Below are positions 34,251-46,951 of a DNA stretch of 64,000 nucleotides, one piece after another; positions within the stretch are counted from its first letter, which is position 1, and the number at the start of each line of letters is the position of its first letter. The position numbers and the translations under genes are program-made. This stretch comes from Rutidosis leptorrhynchoides (lineage: Eukaryota; Streptophyta; Magnoliopsida; Asterales; Asteraceae), in the NCBI RefSeq assembly GCF_046630445.1, contig NC_092340.1, positions 362,866,001-362,930,000 on the forward strand, given 5' to 3'. The notes under the pieces were generated by a model. That model saw only the letters and a list, made by a program, of their open reading frames with translations. It was not told where the DNA came from and did not search any database.

Positions 34251-37200
34251 TTAAGCAGTTGGAGGTGTTGACGTATCTTCTGGAAATAAATGCGGGTATT
34301 TCTTCTTCATCTGATCTTCACGCTCCCAGGTGAACTCGGGTCCTCTACGAACATTCCATCGAACCTTAACAATTAGTATCTTGTTTTGTTTAAGTCTTTT
34401 AACCTCACGATCCATTATTTCGACGGGTTCTTCGATGAATTGAAGTTTTTTGTTGATTTGGATTTCGTCTAATGGAATAGTGAGATCTTCTTTAGCAAAA
34501 CATTTCTTCAAATTCGAGACGTGGAAAGTGTTATGTACAGCCGTGAGTTGTTGAGGTAACTCAAGTCGGTAAGCTACTGGTCCGACACGATCAATAATCT
34601 TGAATGGTCCGATATACCTTGGATTTAATTTCCCTCGTTTACCAAATCGAACAACGCCTTTCCAAGGTGCAACTTTAAGCATGACCATCTCTCCAATTTC
34701 AAATTCTATATCTTTTCTTTTAATGTCAGCGTAGCTCTTTTGTCGACTTTGGGAGGTTTTCAACCGTTGTTGAATTTGGATGATCTTCTCGGTAGTTTCT
34801 TGTATTATCTCCGGACCCGTAATCTGTCTATCCCCCACTTCACTCCAACAAATCGGAGACCTGCACTTTCTACCATAAAGTGCTTCAAACGGCACCATCT
34901 CAATGCTTGAATGGTAGCTGTTGTTGTAGAAAAATTCTGCTAACGGTAGATGTCGATCCCAACTGTTTCCGAAATCAATAACACATGCTCGTAGCATGTC
35001 TTCAAGCGTTTGTATCGTCCTTTTTCTCTGCCCATCAGTTTGTGGATGATAGGCAGTACTCATATCTAGACGAGTTCCTAATGCTTGCTGTAATGTCTGC
35101 CAGAATCTTGAAATAAATCTGCCATCCCTATCAGAGATAATAGAGATTGGTATTCCATGTCTGGAGATGACTTCCTTCAAATACAGTCGTGCTAACTTCT
35201 CCATCTTGTCATCTTCTCTTATTGGCAGGAAGTGTGCTGATTTGGTGAGACGATCAACTATTACCCAAATAGTATCAAAACCACTTGCAGTCCTTGGCAA
35301 TTTAGTGATGAAATCCATGGTAATGTTTTCCCATTTCCATTCCGGGATTTAAGGTTGTTGAAGTAGACCTGATGGTTTCTGATGCTCAGCTTTGACCTTA
35401 GAACACATCAAACATTCTCCTACGTATTTAGCAACATCAACTTTCATACCCGGCCACCAAAAATGTTTCTTGAGATCCTTGTACATCTTCCCCGTTCCAG
35501 GATATATTGAGTATCTGGTTTTATGAGCTTCTCTAAGTACCATTTCTCTCATATCTCCAAATTTTGGTACCCAAATCCTTTCAGCCCTATACCGGGTTCC
35601 GTTTTCCCGAATATTAAGATGCTTCTCCGATCCTTTGGGTATTTCATCCTTTAAATTTACCTCTTTTAAAACTCCTTGTTGCGCCTCCTTTATTTGAGTA
35701 GTAAGGTTATTGTGAATCATTATATTCATAGACTTTACTTGAATGGGTTCACTGTCCTTCCTGCTCAAGGCGTCAGCTACCACATTTGCCTTTCCCGGGT
35801 GGTAACGAATCTCAAAGTCGTAATCATTCAACAATTCAATCCACCTACGCTGCCTCATATTCAGTTGTTTCTGATTAAATATGTGTTGAATACTTTTGTG
35901 GTCGGTATATATAATACTTTTGACCCCATATAAGTAGTGCCTCCAAGTCTTTAATGTAAAAACAACCGCGCCTAATTCCAAATCATGCGTCGTATAATTT
36001 TGTTCGTGAATCTTCAATTGTCTAGACGCATAAGCAATCACCTTCGTTCGTTGCATTAATACACAACCGAGACCTTGCTTTGATGCGTCACAATAAATCA
36101 CAAAATCATCATTCCCTTAAGGCAATGACAATATAGGTGCTGTAGTTAGCTTTTTCTTCAATAACTGAAACGCTTTCTCTTGTTCATCATTCCATTCAAA
36201 TTTCTTCCCTTTATGCGTTAATGCAGTCAAAGGTTTTGCTATTCTGGAAAAGTCTTGGATGAACCTTCTGTAGTAACCAGCTAGTCCTAAAAATTGGCGT
36301 ATGTGTTTCGAAGTTTTCAGGGTTTCCCACTTTTCAACAGTTTCTATCTTTGCCGGATCTACCTGAATACCTTCTTTGTTCACTATGTGACCGAGGAATT
36401 GAACTTCTTCCAACCAAAGTGCACAATTTGAAAACTTAGCGTACAGTTCTTCCTTCCTCAATACTTCTAACACCTTTCTCAAATGTTCACCGTGTTCTTG
36501 GTCATTCTTTGAGTAAATAAGTATGTCATCAATGAAAACAATGACAAATTTGTCAAGGTATGTTCCACACACTCGGTTCATAAGGTCCATGAACACAGCT
36601 GGTGCATTAGTTAAACCAAACGGCGTGACCATAAACTCGTAATGAATGTAACGTGTTCTGAAAGCAGTCTTTGGAATATCATCTTCTTTCACCCGCATTT
36701 GATGATACCCGGAACGTAAGTCAATCTTTGAATAAATAGACGAGCCTTGTAGTTGATCAAATAAGTCGTGATTCTCGGTAGTGGGTAGCGGTTCTTGATG
36801 GTAAGTTTGTTCAACTCTCGGTAGTCGATACACAACCTGAATGTACCATCTTTCTTCTTGACAAACAAAATAGGAGCTCCCTACGGTGATGTGCTTGGTC
36901 GAATAAAACCACGCTCTAAAAGTTCTTGTAATTGGCTCTGAAGTTCCTTCATTTCGCTAGGTGCGAGTCTGTATGGAGCACGAGCTATTGGTGCAGCTCC
37001 CGGTACAAGGTCTATTTGAAATTCAACGGATCGGTGTGGAGGTAGTCCCGGTAATTCTTTCAGAAATACATCGAGAAATTCTTTTGCGACGGGAATATCA
37101 TTGATGTTCTTTTCTTCGGAATTGACTTTCTCGACGTGTGCTAGTACAGCATAGCAACCTTTTCTTATTAGTTTTTGTGCCTTCAGATTACTAATAAGAT

Positions 37201-38836
37201 TTAACTTCGCGTTGCACTTTTCTCCGTACACCATTAAGAGTTTTCCTTTTTCTCGTATAATGCGAATTGCATTTTTGTAACAAACGATCTCTGCTTTCAC
37301 TTCTCTCAACCAGTCCATACCGATTATCACATCAAAACTCCCTAACTCTACTAGTATCAAGTCAATCTTAAATGTTTCGCTAACCAGTTTAATTTCTCGA
37401 TTCCGACATATATTATCTGCTGAAATTAATTTACCATTTGCTAATTCGAGTAAAAATTTACTATCCAAAGGCGCCAATGGGCAACTTAATTTAGCACAAA
37501 ATTCTCTACTCATTTAGCTTCTATCCGCACCTGAATCAAATAAAACATAAGCAGATTTATCGTCAATAAGAAACGTACCCGTAACAAGCTCCGGGTCTTC
37601 CTGTGCCTCTGCCGCATTAATATTGAAAACTCTTCTGCGGCCTTGTCCATTCGTGTTCTCCTGGTTCGGGCAATTTCTAATAATGTGGCCCGGTTTTCCA
37701 CATTTATAACAAACTACATTGGCATAACTAGCTCCGAGACTACTTGCTCCACCATTACTCGTTCCGACACCATTTGTTCCTTTTGTTCTGTTAACCCCTG
37801 GTCCGTAGACCTCACACTTCGCCGCGATATGACCATTTCTTTTACACTTGTTGCAAAATTTGGTGCAGAACCCCGAGTGATACTTTTCACACCTTTGACA
37901 TAGCTGCTTCTGATTGTTGTTGTTGCGGTTGTTATTGTTGTTGGGATGATTGTTGTAGTTGCTGTTGTTGTTGTTATTGTTTGGCTGTTTGTTGTAGTTG
38001 CGATTGATGTTGTGATTGTTAGGATAGTTGTTGCGATTATTGTTGTAATTGTTGTTGTTGTTGTATTGGTGATTCTTATCACCGTTTTCCTCCCACTTTC
38101 TTTTGACTTGCTTCACATTGGCCTCTTCAGCCTCCTGTTCTTTAATTCTTTCCTCAATCTGGTTCACTAGTTTGTGAGCCATTCTACATGCCTGTTGTAT
38201 GGAGGCGGGCTCGTGTGAACTTATATCTTCTTGGATTCTTTCCGGTAATCCTTTCACAAACGCGTCGATCTTCTTTTCCTCATATTCGAACGCTCTCGGA
38301 CATGATAGGCACAATTCTGTGAATCGTCTTTCGTACGTGGTAATATCAAATCCTTGGGTTCGTAACCCTCTAAGTTCTGTCTTGAGCTTATTGACCTCGG
38401 TTCTGGGATGGTACTTCTCGTTCATCAAGTGCTTGAATGCTGACCACGGTAGTGCGTAAGCATCATCTTGTCCCACATGCTCTAGATAGGTATTCCACCA
38501 TGTTAACGCAGTACCTGTGAAGGTATGCGTAGCGTACTTCGCTTTGTCCTCTTTAGTACACTTACTTATGGCAAACACCGATTCGACCTTCTCGGTTCAT
38601 CGTTTCAATCCGATCGGTCCTTCGGTTCCATCAAGTTCCAAAGGTTTGCAGGCAGTGAATTCTTTGTAGGTGCATCCTACACGATTTCTTGCACCGTTAG
38701 CTGCATTGCTAGATTCGGAGTTATTGTTGGTATGTAGCGCAGCCTGTACTGCGGCTATGTTTGCAGCAAGAAAGGTACGAAATTCCTCTTCGCTCATATT
38801 CATGGTTTGTCGAGTAGTCGGTGCCATTTTCTTCAA
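34251..38836 (-). pseudogene. B2 gag-pol remnant
   Basis: Minus strand. Gag starts near 38,836 (MAPTTRQTMNMSEEEFRTF), with GTALTWWNTYLEHVG and ERRFTELCL. After an Asn-rich tract come two CCHC knuckles (CNKCKRNGHIAAKC; CYKCGKPGHIIRNC). Protease has LFDSGADRS, RT has FIDDILIYS near 36,520, and RNase H has [15 protein letters not shown] near 36,080. Integrase has the HHCC finger ending [12 protein letters not shown] near 35,390. The core starts [10 protein letters not shown] at 35,318, and the C-terminal [19 protein letters not shown] near 34,320 is chromodomain-like. The 355-codon integrase end (34,251-35,318) is one open stretch. The whole has about five breaks and is a fossil. Confidence 0.9.
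37900..38075 (-). repeat. Asn-rich (TTG/ATT)n tract in B2 gag
   Basis: Trinucleotide-like TTGTTG/GTTATT repeats on the plus strand code about 50 residues dominated by Asn, with scattered Tyr, Arg and Pro, just before the zinc knuckles. The A gag lacks it. Confidence 0.85.
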
Positions 38837-39167
38837 ATAGTCAAATGAAACAAGTTAATCATACAGAATATTAAGAGTAGTCAATAGTATCTCGTAGCAT
38901 AATATGAACTCATTTATAAAAGCTTTTTCTTCATATTAGCGTTTTATAAGTTTAAATTCGGGTAGTACCTACCCGTTAAGTTCATACTTAGTAGCTAATA
39001 TACAATTCAACTACTACAATTCTATATGAAAAACTGATTATAATAATATTTCGCGTTCAAACTTTTTCACAATATTTTACAAACTTACAATACCGCTTAT
39101 TTTACATATAACATGAAATATAGCACACAATAACTTTGATACAAGATATTTGTGAAGATAATTCTAG

Positions 39168-39851
39168 CTAGTACACAAGTCGTTCAGCAAAGGCAATAAA
39201 GACACGTAATTCACACGTCCAGAAACAAGTCATGCATTCTGGTTTTACTAGGGCTACTTCCCATTCTTGGTCTTGTGGAACATAACCGTTATGGCCATTG
39301 ATAAGACAGCGTGTTGTAACGTCGTCAAAGGGACGAGGGTTACATAATGTCCAACAGTCCCGTAACAATCTAAAAACTTTGTTTCTCACCCCAACTACTG
39401 AGTCCGTCACTTGTGGGAATGTTTTGTTTAATAGTTGTAGCCCGATGTTCTTGTTCTCACTTTGGTGAGAAGCGAACATTACTAACTCGTAAGCATAACA
39501 TGCTTCTTTATGTTGTATGTTAGCCGCTTTTTCTTAATCACGAAGTCCTATATTCGGATATATTGAGTCAAAATAATTTCTTAACCCGTTGCGTAAAATA
39601 GCATTTGGGTTCCCCGCAATATATGCGTCAAAGTAAACACATCGTAACTTATGGATTTCCCAATGTGATATCCCCCATCTTTCGAACGAAAGCCTTTTAT
39701 AAACCAAGGCATTCTTGGAACGTTCTTCGAATGTCTTACAAACTGATCTCGCCTTAAATAGTTGTGCCGAGGAATTCTGACCGACTCTAGACAAGATTTC
39801 ATCAATCATGTCTCCGGGTAGGTCTCTTAAAATATTGGGTTGTCTATCCAT
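39168..39851 (-). pseudogene. F-box-like host-derived gene inside B2
   Basis: Same sense as B2 gag, between the acidic ORF and gag. The N-terminus (from 39,851) has LRDLPGDMIDEILSRVG and FKARSVCKTFEERSKN, a clear F-box. Then come AGNPNAILRNGLRNYF and, further on, KEACYAYELVMFASHQSEN and GLQLLNKTFPQ. The F-box proteins like Arabidopsis At2g35280/At1g67623 have the same plan: F-box, then GNPEAL..G...F and a SEL1-like helical region ending in a Cys-rich tail. The closing region here has CMTCFWTC. F-box proteins link targets to SCF ubiquitin ligases. The copy is broken, at least once. Capture by the element is inferred from the location between PBS and gag. Confidence 0.7.
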
Positions 39852-39987
39852 TTTGTGTTTTTATACTGTAAAATAGACAAGAGTTAGATTCATAAAAAAA
39901 TACTTATTAATACAAGCAATTTTTACATATATCATAAAGCATAAGCACACTATATTACATATATTACACCACACGAATACAACTATC

Positions 39988-40585
39988 TTATTCCGACTCG
40001 CTCGTTTCTTCTTCTTCGATTTTGGTTCGTTTTGCCAAGTTTCTAGGGATATATGATGTTCCCCTAATACGAGTCGTCATTTTCCACATTGGTTTAGAAA
40101 AACCTGGTGGTTTAGAGGTTCCCGGGTTATTGTCACAAATTAAGAAATACGGGTGTTGACGATACATATAAAGTTCATCGGGTTTGGAATCAAATTTCTC
40201 TATTTTTATGCCCTTCCCCTTATTGTTCTCTTTTGCCTTATTAAATTGTGTTGGGGTAATTTCTATAACATCATCGGAATCCTTGTCGGGATCCGATTCA
40301 TCGGAGAATTGGTAATCCTCCCAATACTTTGCTTCCTTGGCGGAAACACCATTGACCATAATTAACTTTGGTCGGTTGGTTGAGGATTTTCTTCTACTTA
40401 ACCGTTTTATTATTTACCCTCACTGGTTCTATTTCTTCTTCCGATTCCGATTCTTCTTCCGGTTCCGACTCTTCTTTCGGTTCCTCTTCGGGAACTTGTG
40501 AATCAGTCCACGAATCATTCCAATTTACATTTGACTCTTCATTATTATTAGGTGAGTCAATGGGACTTGTTCTAGAGGTAGACAT
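39988..40585 (-). pseudogene. Acidic pre-gag ORF region of B2
   Basis: Minus-strand frames starting near 40,585 (MSTSRTSPIDSPNNNEES) with a long Glu/Ser run, then a second acidic stretch and MTTRIRGTSYIPRNLAKR. The position and acidic-then-basic layout parallel the intact ORF at 13,657-14,556 in A, including an MTTxR motif in both. It is broken. Function is unknown. Confidence 0.55.
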
Positions 40586-40773
40586 CTATCACATAATATC
40601 AAACACGTTAAGAGATTAATATATCACATAATATTCACATGTTAAAAATATATAGTTTTCAAAAAAATTTGTTAAGCAATCATTTTTCAAGTAAACACGG
40701 TCGAAGTCCAGACTCACTAATGCATCCTAACAAACTCGATAAGACACACTAATGCAAAATTCTGGTTCTCTAA

Positions 40774-40792
40774 GACCAACGCTCTAATACCA
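40774..40792 (-). other. Primer-binding site of B2
   Basis: The minus strand reads TTGGTATTAGAGCGTTGGT just inside the 5' LTR, an initiator-Met tRNA type. Confidence 0.75.
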
Positions 40793-40794
40793 AC

Positions 40795-43700
40795 TGAAAT
40801 GTCCCATTCATATTGATTATAAACGTTCCATATTAATTGATTTCGTCGCGAGGTTTTGACCTCTATATGAGACGTGTTTCAAAGACTGCAATCATTTTTA
40901 AAACAACCATAACCTTTATTTTATCTATAAAGGTTTAAAAAGCATTACGTAGATTATCAAATAATGATAATCTAAAATATACCGTTTACACACGACCATT
41001 ACATAATGGTTTACAATAAGAATATATTACATCAAAAATAAGTTTCTTGAATGCAGTTTTTACATAATATCATACAAGCATGGACTCCAAATCTTGTCCT
41101 TATTTTAGTATGCAACAGCGGAAGCTCTTAATAATCACCTGAGAATAAACATGCTTAAAACGTCAACAAAAATGTTGGTGAGTTATAGGTTTAACCTATA
41201 TATTATCAAATCATAATAATAGACCACAAGATTTCATATTTCATTGTACATCCCATACATAGAGATAAAATTCATTCATATGGTGAACACCTGGTAACCG
41301 ACATTAACAAGATGCATATATAAGAATATCCCCATCATTCCGGGACACCCTTCGGATATGATATAAATTTCGAAGTACTAAAGCATCGGGTACTTTGAAT
41401 GGGGTTTGTTAGGCCCAATAGATCTATCTTTAGGATTCACGTCAATTAGGGTGTCTGTTCCCTAATTCTTAGATTACCAGACTTAATAAAAAGGGGCATA
41501 TTCGATTTCGATAATTCAACCATAGAATGTAGTTTCACGTACTTATGTCTATTTTGTAAATCATTTATAAAACCTGCATGTATTCTCATCCTAAAAATAT
41601 TAGATTTTAAAAGTAGGACAATAACTCACTTTCACAGATATTTCCTTCCTCGGAAATAAGACTTGGCCACGGATCGATTCACGAACCTATACAAATATGT
41701 ACATATATATCAAAGTATGATCAAAATATATTTACAACACTTTTAATACATTTTGATATTTTAAATTTTATTAAGTCAGCTGTCCTCGTTAGTAACCTAC
41801 AACTAGTTGTCCAACGTTAGATGTACAGGAAAAAAATTGATATATATTATCTTGAATCAATCCACGACCCAGTGTATACACATCTCAGGCTATATCACAA
41901 CTCAAATTATATATATTTTTGAAATCAACCTCAACCCTGTATAGCTAACTCCCTCATTACTGCATATAGAGTGTCTATAGTTGTTCCAAATAATATATAC
42001 ACATGGGTCGATATGATATGTCAAAACATTTGCATACGTGTCTATGGTATCCCAAGATTACATAATATATTAGAATACATGTATAATACAATATAAGTTA
42101 GCTATGATATGATTAATATAGATTTGTTACCAATTTTCACGTTGCTACAACAAGAAAAATTATCCAATCTTGTTTTACCCATAACTTCTTCATTTTAAAT
42201 CCGTTTTGAGTGAATCAAATTGCTATGGTTTCATATTGAACTCTATTTTATGAATCTAAACAGAAAAAGTATAGGTTTATATTCGGAAATATAAGTTACA
42301 AGTCGTTTTTGTAAAGGTAGTCATTTCAGTCGAAAGAACGACGTCTAGATGACCATTTTAGAAAACATACTTCCACTTTGAGTTTAACCATGATTTTTGG
42401 ATATAGTTTCATGTTCATAAGAAAAATAATTTTCCCAAAATAACAACTTTTAAATCAAAGTTTATCATAGTTTTTAATTAACTAACCCAAAACAGCCCGC
42501 GGTGTTACTACGACGGCGTATGTCCGGTTTTACAGTGTTCTTCGTGTGTCCAGGTTTTAAATCATTAAGTTAGCATATCATATAGATATAGAAAATGTGT
42601 TTAGTTGATTTTAAAAGTCAAGTTAGAAGGATTAACTTTTGTTTGCGAACAAGTTTAGAATTAACTAGACTATGTTCTAGTGATTACAAGTTTAAACCTT
42701 CGAATAAGATAGCTTTATATGTATGAATCGAATGATGTTATGAACATCATTACTACCTCAAATTTTCTGGATAAAGCTACTGGAAATGAGAAAAATGGAT
42801 CTAGCTTCAAAGGATCCTTGGATGGCTTGAAAGTTCTTGAAGCAGAATCTTGACACGAAAACAAGTTCAAGTAAGATTTCTACTCGAAATAAGATTGTTA
42901 TAGTTATAGAAATTGAATCAAAGTTTGAATATGAGTATTACCTTGTATTAGAAAGATATCTTACTATAAATAATAAAGATTTCTTGAGGTTGGATGATCA
43001 CTCTACAAGATTGAAAGTAAGCTAGCAAACTTGGAAGTATTCTTGATTTTATGAAACTAGAACTTGTAGAATTTATGAAGAACACTTAGAACTTGAAGAT
43101 AGAACTTGAGAGAGATCAATTAGATGAAGAAAATTGAAGAATGAAAGTGTTTGTAGGTGTTTTTACTCGTTGGTGTATGGATTAGATATAAAGGATATGT
43201 AATTTTGTTTTCATGTAAATAAGTCATGAATGATTACTCATACTTTTGTAATTTTATGAGATATTTCATGCTAGTTGCCAAATGATGGTTCCCACATGTG
43301 TTAGGTGACTCACATGGGCTGCTAAGAGCTGATCATTGGAGTGTATATACCAATAGTACATACATCTAAAAGCTGTGTATTGTACGAGTACGAATACGGG
43401 TGCATACGAGTAGAATTGTTGATGAAACTGAACGAGGATGTAATTGTAAGCATTTTTGTTAAATAGAAGTATTTTGATAAGTGTCTTGAAGTCTTTCAAA
43501 AGTGTATGAATACATATTAAAACACTACATGTATATACATTTTAACTGAGTCGTTAAGTCATCGTTAGTCGTTACATGTAAGTGTTGTTTTGAAACCTTT
43601 AGGTTAACGATCTTGTTAAATGTTGTTAACTCAATGTTTATAATATCAAATGAGATTTTAAATTATTATATTATCATGATAATATGATGTATGAATATCT

Positions 43701-44081
43701 CTTAATATGATATATATATATATACATTAAATGTCGTTACAACGATAATCGTTACATATATGTCTCGTTTCAAAATCATTAAGTTAGTAGTCTTGCTTTT
43801 ACATATGTAGTTCATTGTTAATATACTTAATGATATGTTTACTTATCATAATATCATGTTAACTATATATATATCCATATATATGTCATCATATAGTTTT
43901 TACAAGTTTTAACGTTCGTGAATCACCGGTCAACTTGGGTGGTCAATTGTCTATATGAAACTTATTTCAATTAATCAAGTCTTAACAAGTTTGATTGCTT
44001 AACATGTTGGAAACACTTAATCATGTAAATAACAATTTCATTTAATATATATATAAACATGGAAAAGTTCGGGTCACTACA
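40795..44081 (-). repeat. B2 5' LTR
   Basis: 3,287 bp, TGAAATGTCCCA...GGGTCACTACA. It is the reference length for the B family and shows the unoccupied MULE target CTTTTACATATG at 43,797. Confidence 0.9.
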
Positions 44082-45468
44082 CCATTACCACCACCAACAA
44101 CATCCGCATCGCAAATCTCAACTTCTCAATCTGTTCCACTAGCATCAACGTCATACGCACCGTAGTTACCAAGAAATACCAGCAACAATAACCGATGAAG
44201 TATTAACTCATTTCCCCTGAAGAAATTTTATGTATATTTAATATATATGAATTTTGAAATCAAAATAAATCTTTTCGTACTAAGCTATTACATGTGAATC
44301 TTAACTGGTAGGTACTACTCGGTTAGTTCATATTACTAATATGCAATGATGTACATCCTTCCTTAACAACTTAACCATTGTTAACTACAATCTCTGTTTC
44401 AACCCAATGAATTCCATTTCATAATAAACCAAGTGTATTAATCAATTACATAATTGATTTTACATTTTCAATTTCGATATACTCGAAACTTTCCAGAAAA
44501 CATCATCTGTGCCTTGTAAGGTTCACAAAAATTCCACGAGCACCAACATCCTTCACTGAGGAATATCAATAAGAATACATAATGAAGTGTTGATTTCATT
44601 AGTGAAATACTCCGCAAAGACTATGTAATCTTTAATGCTTTAGAGATTAATCATTTTTAAGTCAAGTCGAAAATCAAATGAGCTTAATATGATATTAACT
44701 CATTAAATCCGTATTACATCTGAAGAAATATACATACATATATTTTCATAAAGACTGTAATGAAAATTCTTTTGTACAAAATATTACTTGTGAAATCTTT
44801 AACGGGTAGGTAATTCCCGGGAAATATATAAGTTCACAATTAATATGTTATATTGTACATTCTTCAATTTTGATTCAAAAATCATTAACTATACTCACTA
44901 TCTTCACAATGATACACAATTATTTCATACAAATTCAATTACATATTCTGATATTGACGGATCAGAATCCAACTCATAATTCTGACCGGTGACGTCATTC
45001 TTAGATCTCTACATCTTTCAAAGCTATACTTTGACTTCAAAACTGTGCAAGATCCTTTAGCGTTGTTTTTACCGAAAATAACCTTACAATTTCTTTTTCA
45101 AAATATCCAGTTTTACCACAATTTCAACCAGTCAATTTCGACTTTTCAGATTAGTCTTATTATAACCTTGACATATACATTTTATTACTGGATAACCTTT
45201 TATGTTCCACCACATTAGCAGTAAATTTACCAACAACTTCATTGATCCTTAACCTTCCGAAAAGTCATTATACTTATTGAAACCCTATTATGTACTCATC
45301 CACATCTTGTAACGGTAATTGTCATACCAACTACCGGGAATTAGCAATCAGTATTTTGAATCTCGCAGCATTTTCTACGACAACAGTTATATATAGATAA
45401 CATCTATCTTCTAGACTTACATACTTCGAATGTGAAGTTTCTGAAAAACATCCCAAACTATGAAATAG

Positions 45469-45725
45469 TTCTCTGAAATTGGAACAATGCTGATGAAGCA
45501 GCAAAAACTGTAAACGACCTTAACAGTCAAAAGTTTGATCATAAAGAATAGTATGGTGGTAAAGCTGAGAAAAAGAGAAGGTTTGGAATTGAAAAACGGA
45601 TTGAGCAGACCATGAAGGAGGCTGTGGACAAATCACAAAGACTAAATCTACCTTCAAAGAATCCAAATGATTCAGTGTCTGCTGAAATCATTAGCGAATA
45701 CCTTGCTCCTTACTCTAAAACCTTT
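45469..45725 (+). pseudogene. Poly(A)-binding-protein gene fragment carried by C
   Basis: The plus strand reads NADEAAKTVNDLNSQKFDHK, a KAEKKRR stretch, then IEQTMKEAVDKSQRLNL and NDSVSAEIISEYLAPYSK. Plant PABPs read NADDAARAVESLNGxKFDDK, QKKSERE, YEQNLKEAADKFQ, and DxSISDEKLKEIFSPFG at the RRM3 end, linker and RRM4 start. Order and spacing agree over some 80 residues. It is intron-free here, as expected if it was captured through RNA or from one exon. It is broken, carries only part of the gene, and its presence in D shows the capture predates the split of D and C. Confidence 0.75.
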
Positions 45726-46342
45726 ACGTATAATATTCTTTATCATCATCTTATCTTAAATATTATAAGATATCATCGTATCTTCCGTTATAAATATCCT
45801 CCATATTTCTGAAGATATTTTCATAACTATTCTTATCTGAAATCATTCATCTCTTCGCGCTATCTGTGTTATATCATAAAAGAAACTGTTTCAGTTTCTA
45901 AATTCTGAAAATTTCGAAAAATGGATGTCTTTGAAGTAGTGTTGGGAACTGAAGCATGAGTTAGTATAATATAATAACATTTGATCAACGTGATTATATT
46001 ACAGTAAGTCATGCTGAGTTTTTAATAGAACGTGATAAAGGTTCACAGATCATACCCTCATCGTGAACCATGTTACATAACTCTTTCATTCTATATAATC
46101 TCTAAAAATATCAAGAAAATATTTTCTTAATGATTCGGTCTTTTTCGAGGTATTCTGGTAATTTGACAAGTCAGATTGTACTATTACCATTTCTTTCTTA
46201 GAACATTAGTTATGTTCATCTGAAACTTCATACCTACGAATTCTGGACCATTATCCGCTTGACTTAAGGTCGGGAAGAGAAAATGAAAGCATGAAGCTCC
46301 GAAATATAATGGAGAATATAAAGCCCGATAACAACTCCGAAA

Positions 46343-46636
46343 TTACAAACCGTGTATATAAATACGTATAGCAATATAAAGACATGGGAGAATGAAAAAC
46401 ACTATAACCCCAAGGTAATAGTAGAAGAAAGTAATTTCCTCTGGTGGTAGATGAAAAAGAAAAATGACAGATATGAAAGTTAGGAATATATCAAGAATCA
46501 GAACTGGATGAAGCATTTCACAATCTTTTGAAAGTATGAAATGAGGAAGAAGATGTAGGAGTAGTGAAAATAATGAAACGGAAGAGGTCCATTTATAGCA
46601 AAATATCGGACGCAGCAATAGAGGCAGATTACGCAT
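46343..46636 (-). CDS. Antisense hydrophobic ORF (C main copy)
   Basis: 97 codons, nearly identical in protein to 27,437-27,730 and recognisably the same as the D copy. Its hydrophobic segments flank a conserved FHLPPEE turn. It is transcribed, if at all, against the element. Confidence 0.45.
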   Translation of the reverse strand: MRNLPLLLRPIFCYKWTSSVSLFSLLLHLLPHFILSKDCEMLHPVLILDIFLTFISVIFLFHLPPEEITFFYYYLGVIVFFILPCLYIAIRIYIHGL

Positions 46637-46951
46637 TTAATTAAAGAAGATCTTAATCTCCTTAATTTCCGAAGAATCAAATCTTATTTAGATTATGAAG
46701 ATTTTCTATTCCTTAAATTACGGAAATCAATCGTTAATATGTCAAGAGTTAAGACGAATCTCTATTCTTCATTTCACTCTTTTACGATAACTTCTCTCAT
46801 ACACTTCGAATAATCGGATTGTTTTATCCATATTATTAAACGGTGATAAAACTCTATTTATCAACACATATACGTCATGAAAACATTTTTATTGTTAGTC
46901 ATGACGACCTCACTCAAATTTCGGGATTAAATTTCTTTAACGGGTAGGTAC

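Larger units (their letters stand above)
31171..44081 (-). mobile_element. Ty3/gypsy element B2 (Tekay-like) carrying an F-box-like gene
   Basis: Minus strand, inserted in C. CCATT at 31,160-31,164 and 44,082-44,086 is the target duplication. The right (5') LTR is 40,795-44,081 and the left LTR 31,171-34,215 lacks its outermost part. Internal order from the PBS: acidic ORF, F-box-like ORF, gag, protease, RT, RNase H, integrase, chromodomain-like end. The LTRs are about 98% alike in stretches compared by eye, so it is young. The coding part has about five breaks. Confidence 0.9.
44082..46951 (+). other. Element C internal region right of B2
   Basis: Starts with the repeated CCATT and the rest of a short Ser/Pro/Thr-rich frame, then AT-rich sequence without pol. 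It includes the PABP-like fragment (45,469-45,725), the antisense ORF (46,343-46,636) and the polypurine block at about 46,920-46,950. Two GTAGGTA-type blocks near 44,310 and 44,800 resemble extra polypurine junctions, hinting at older rearrangement. Confidence 0.7.
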
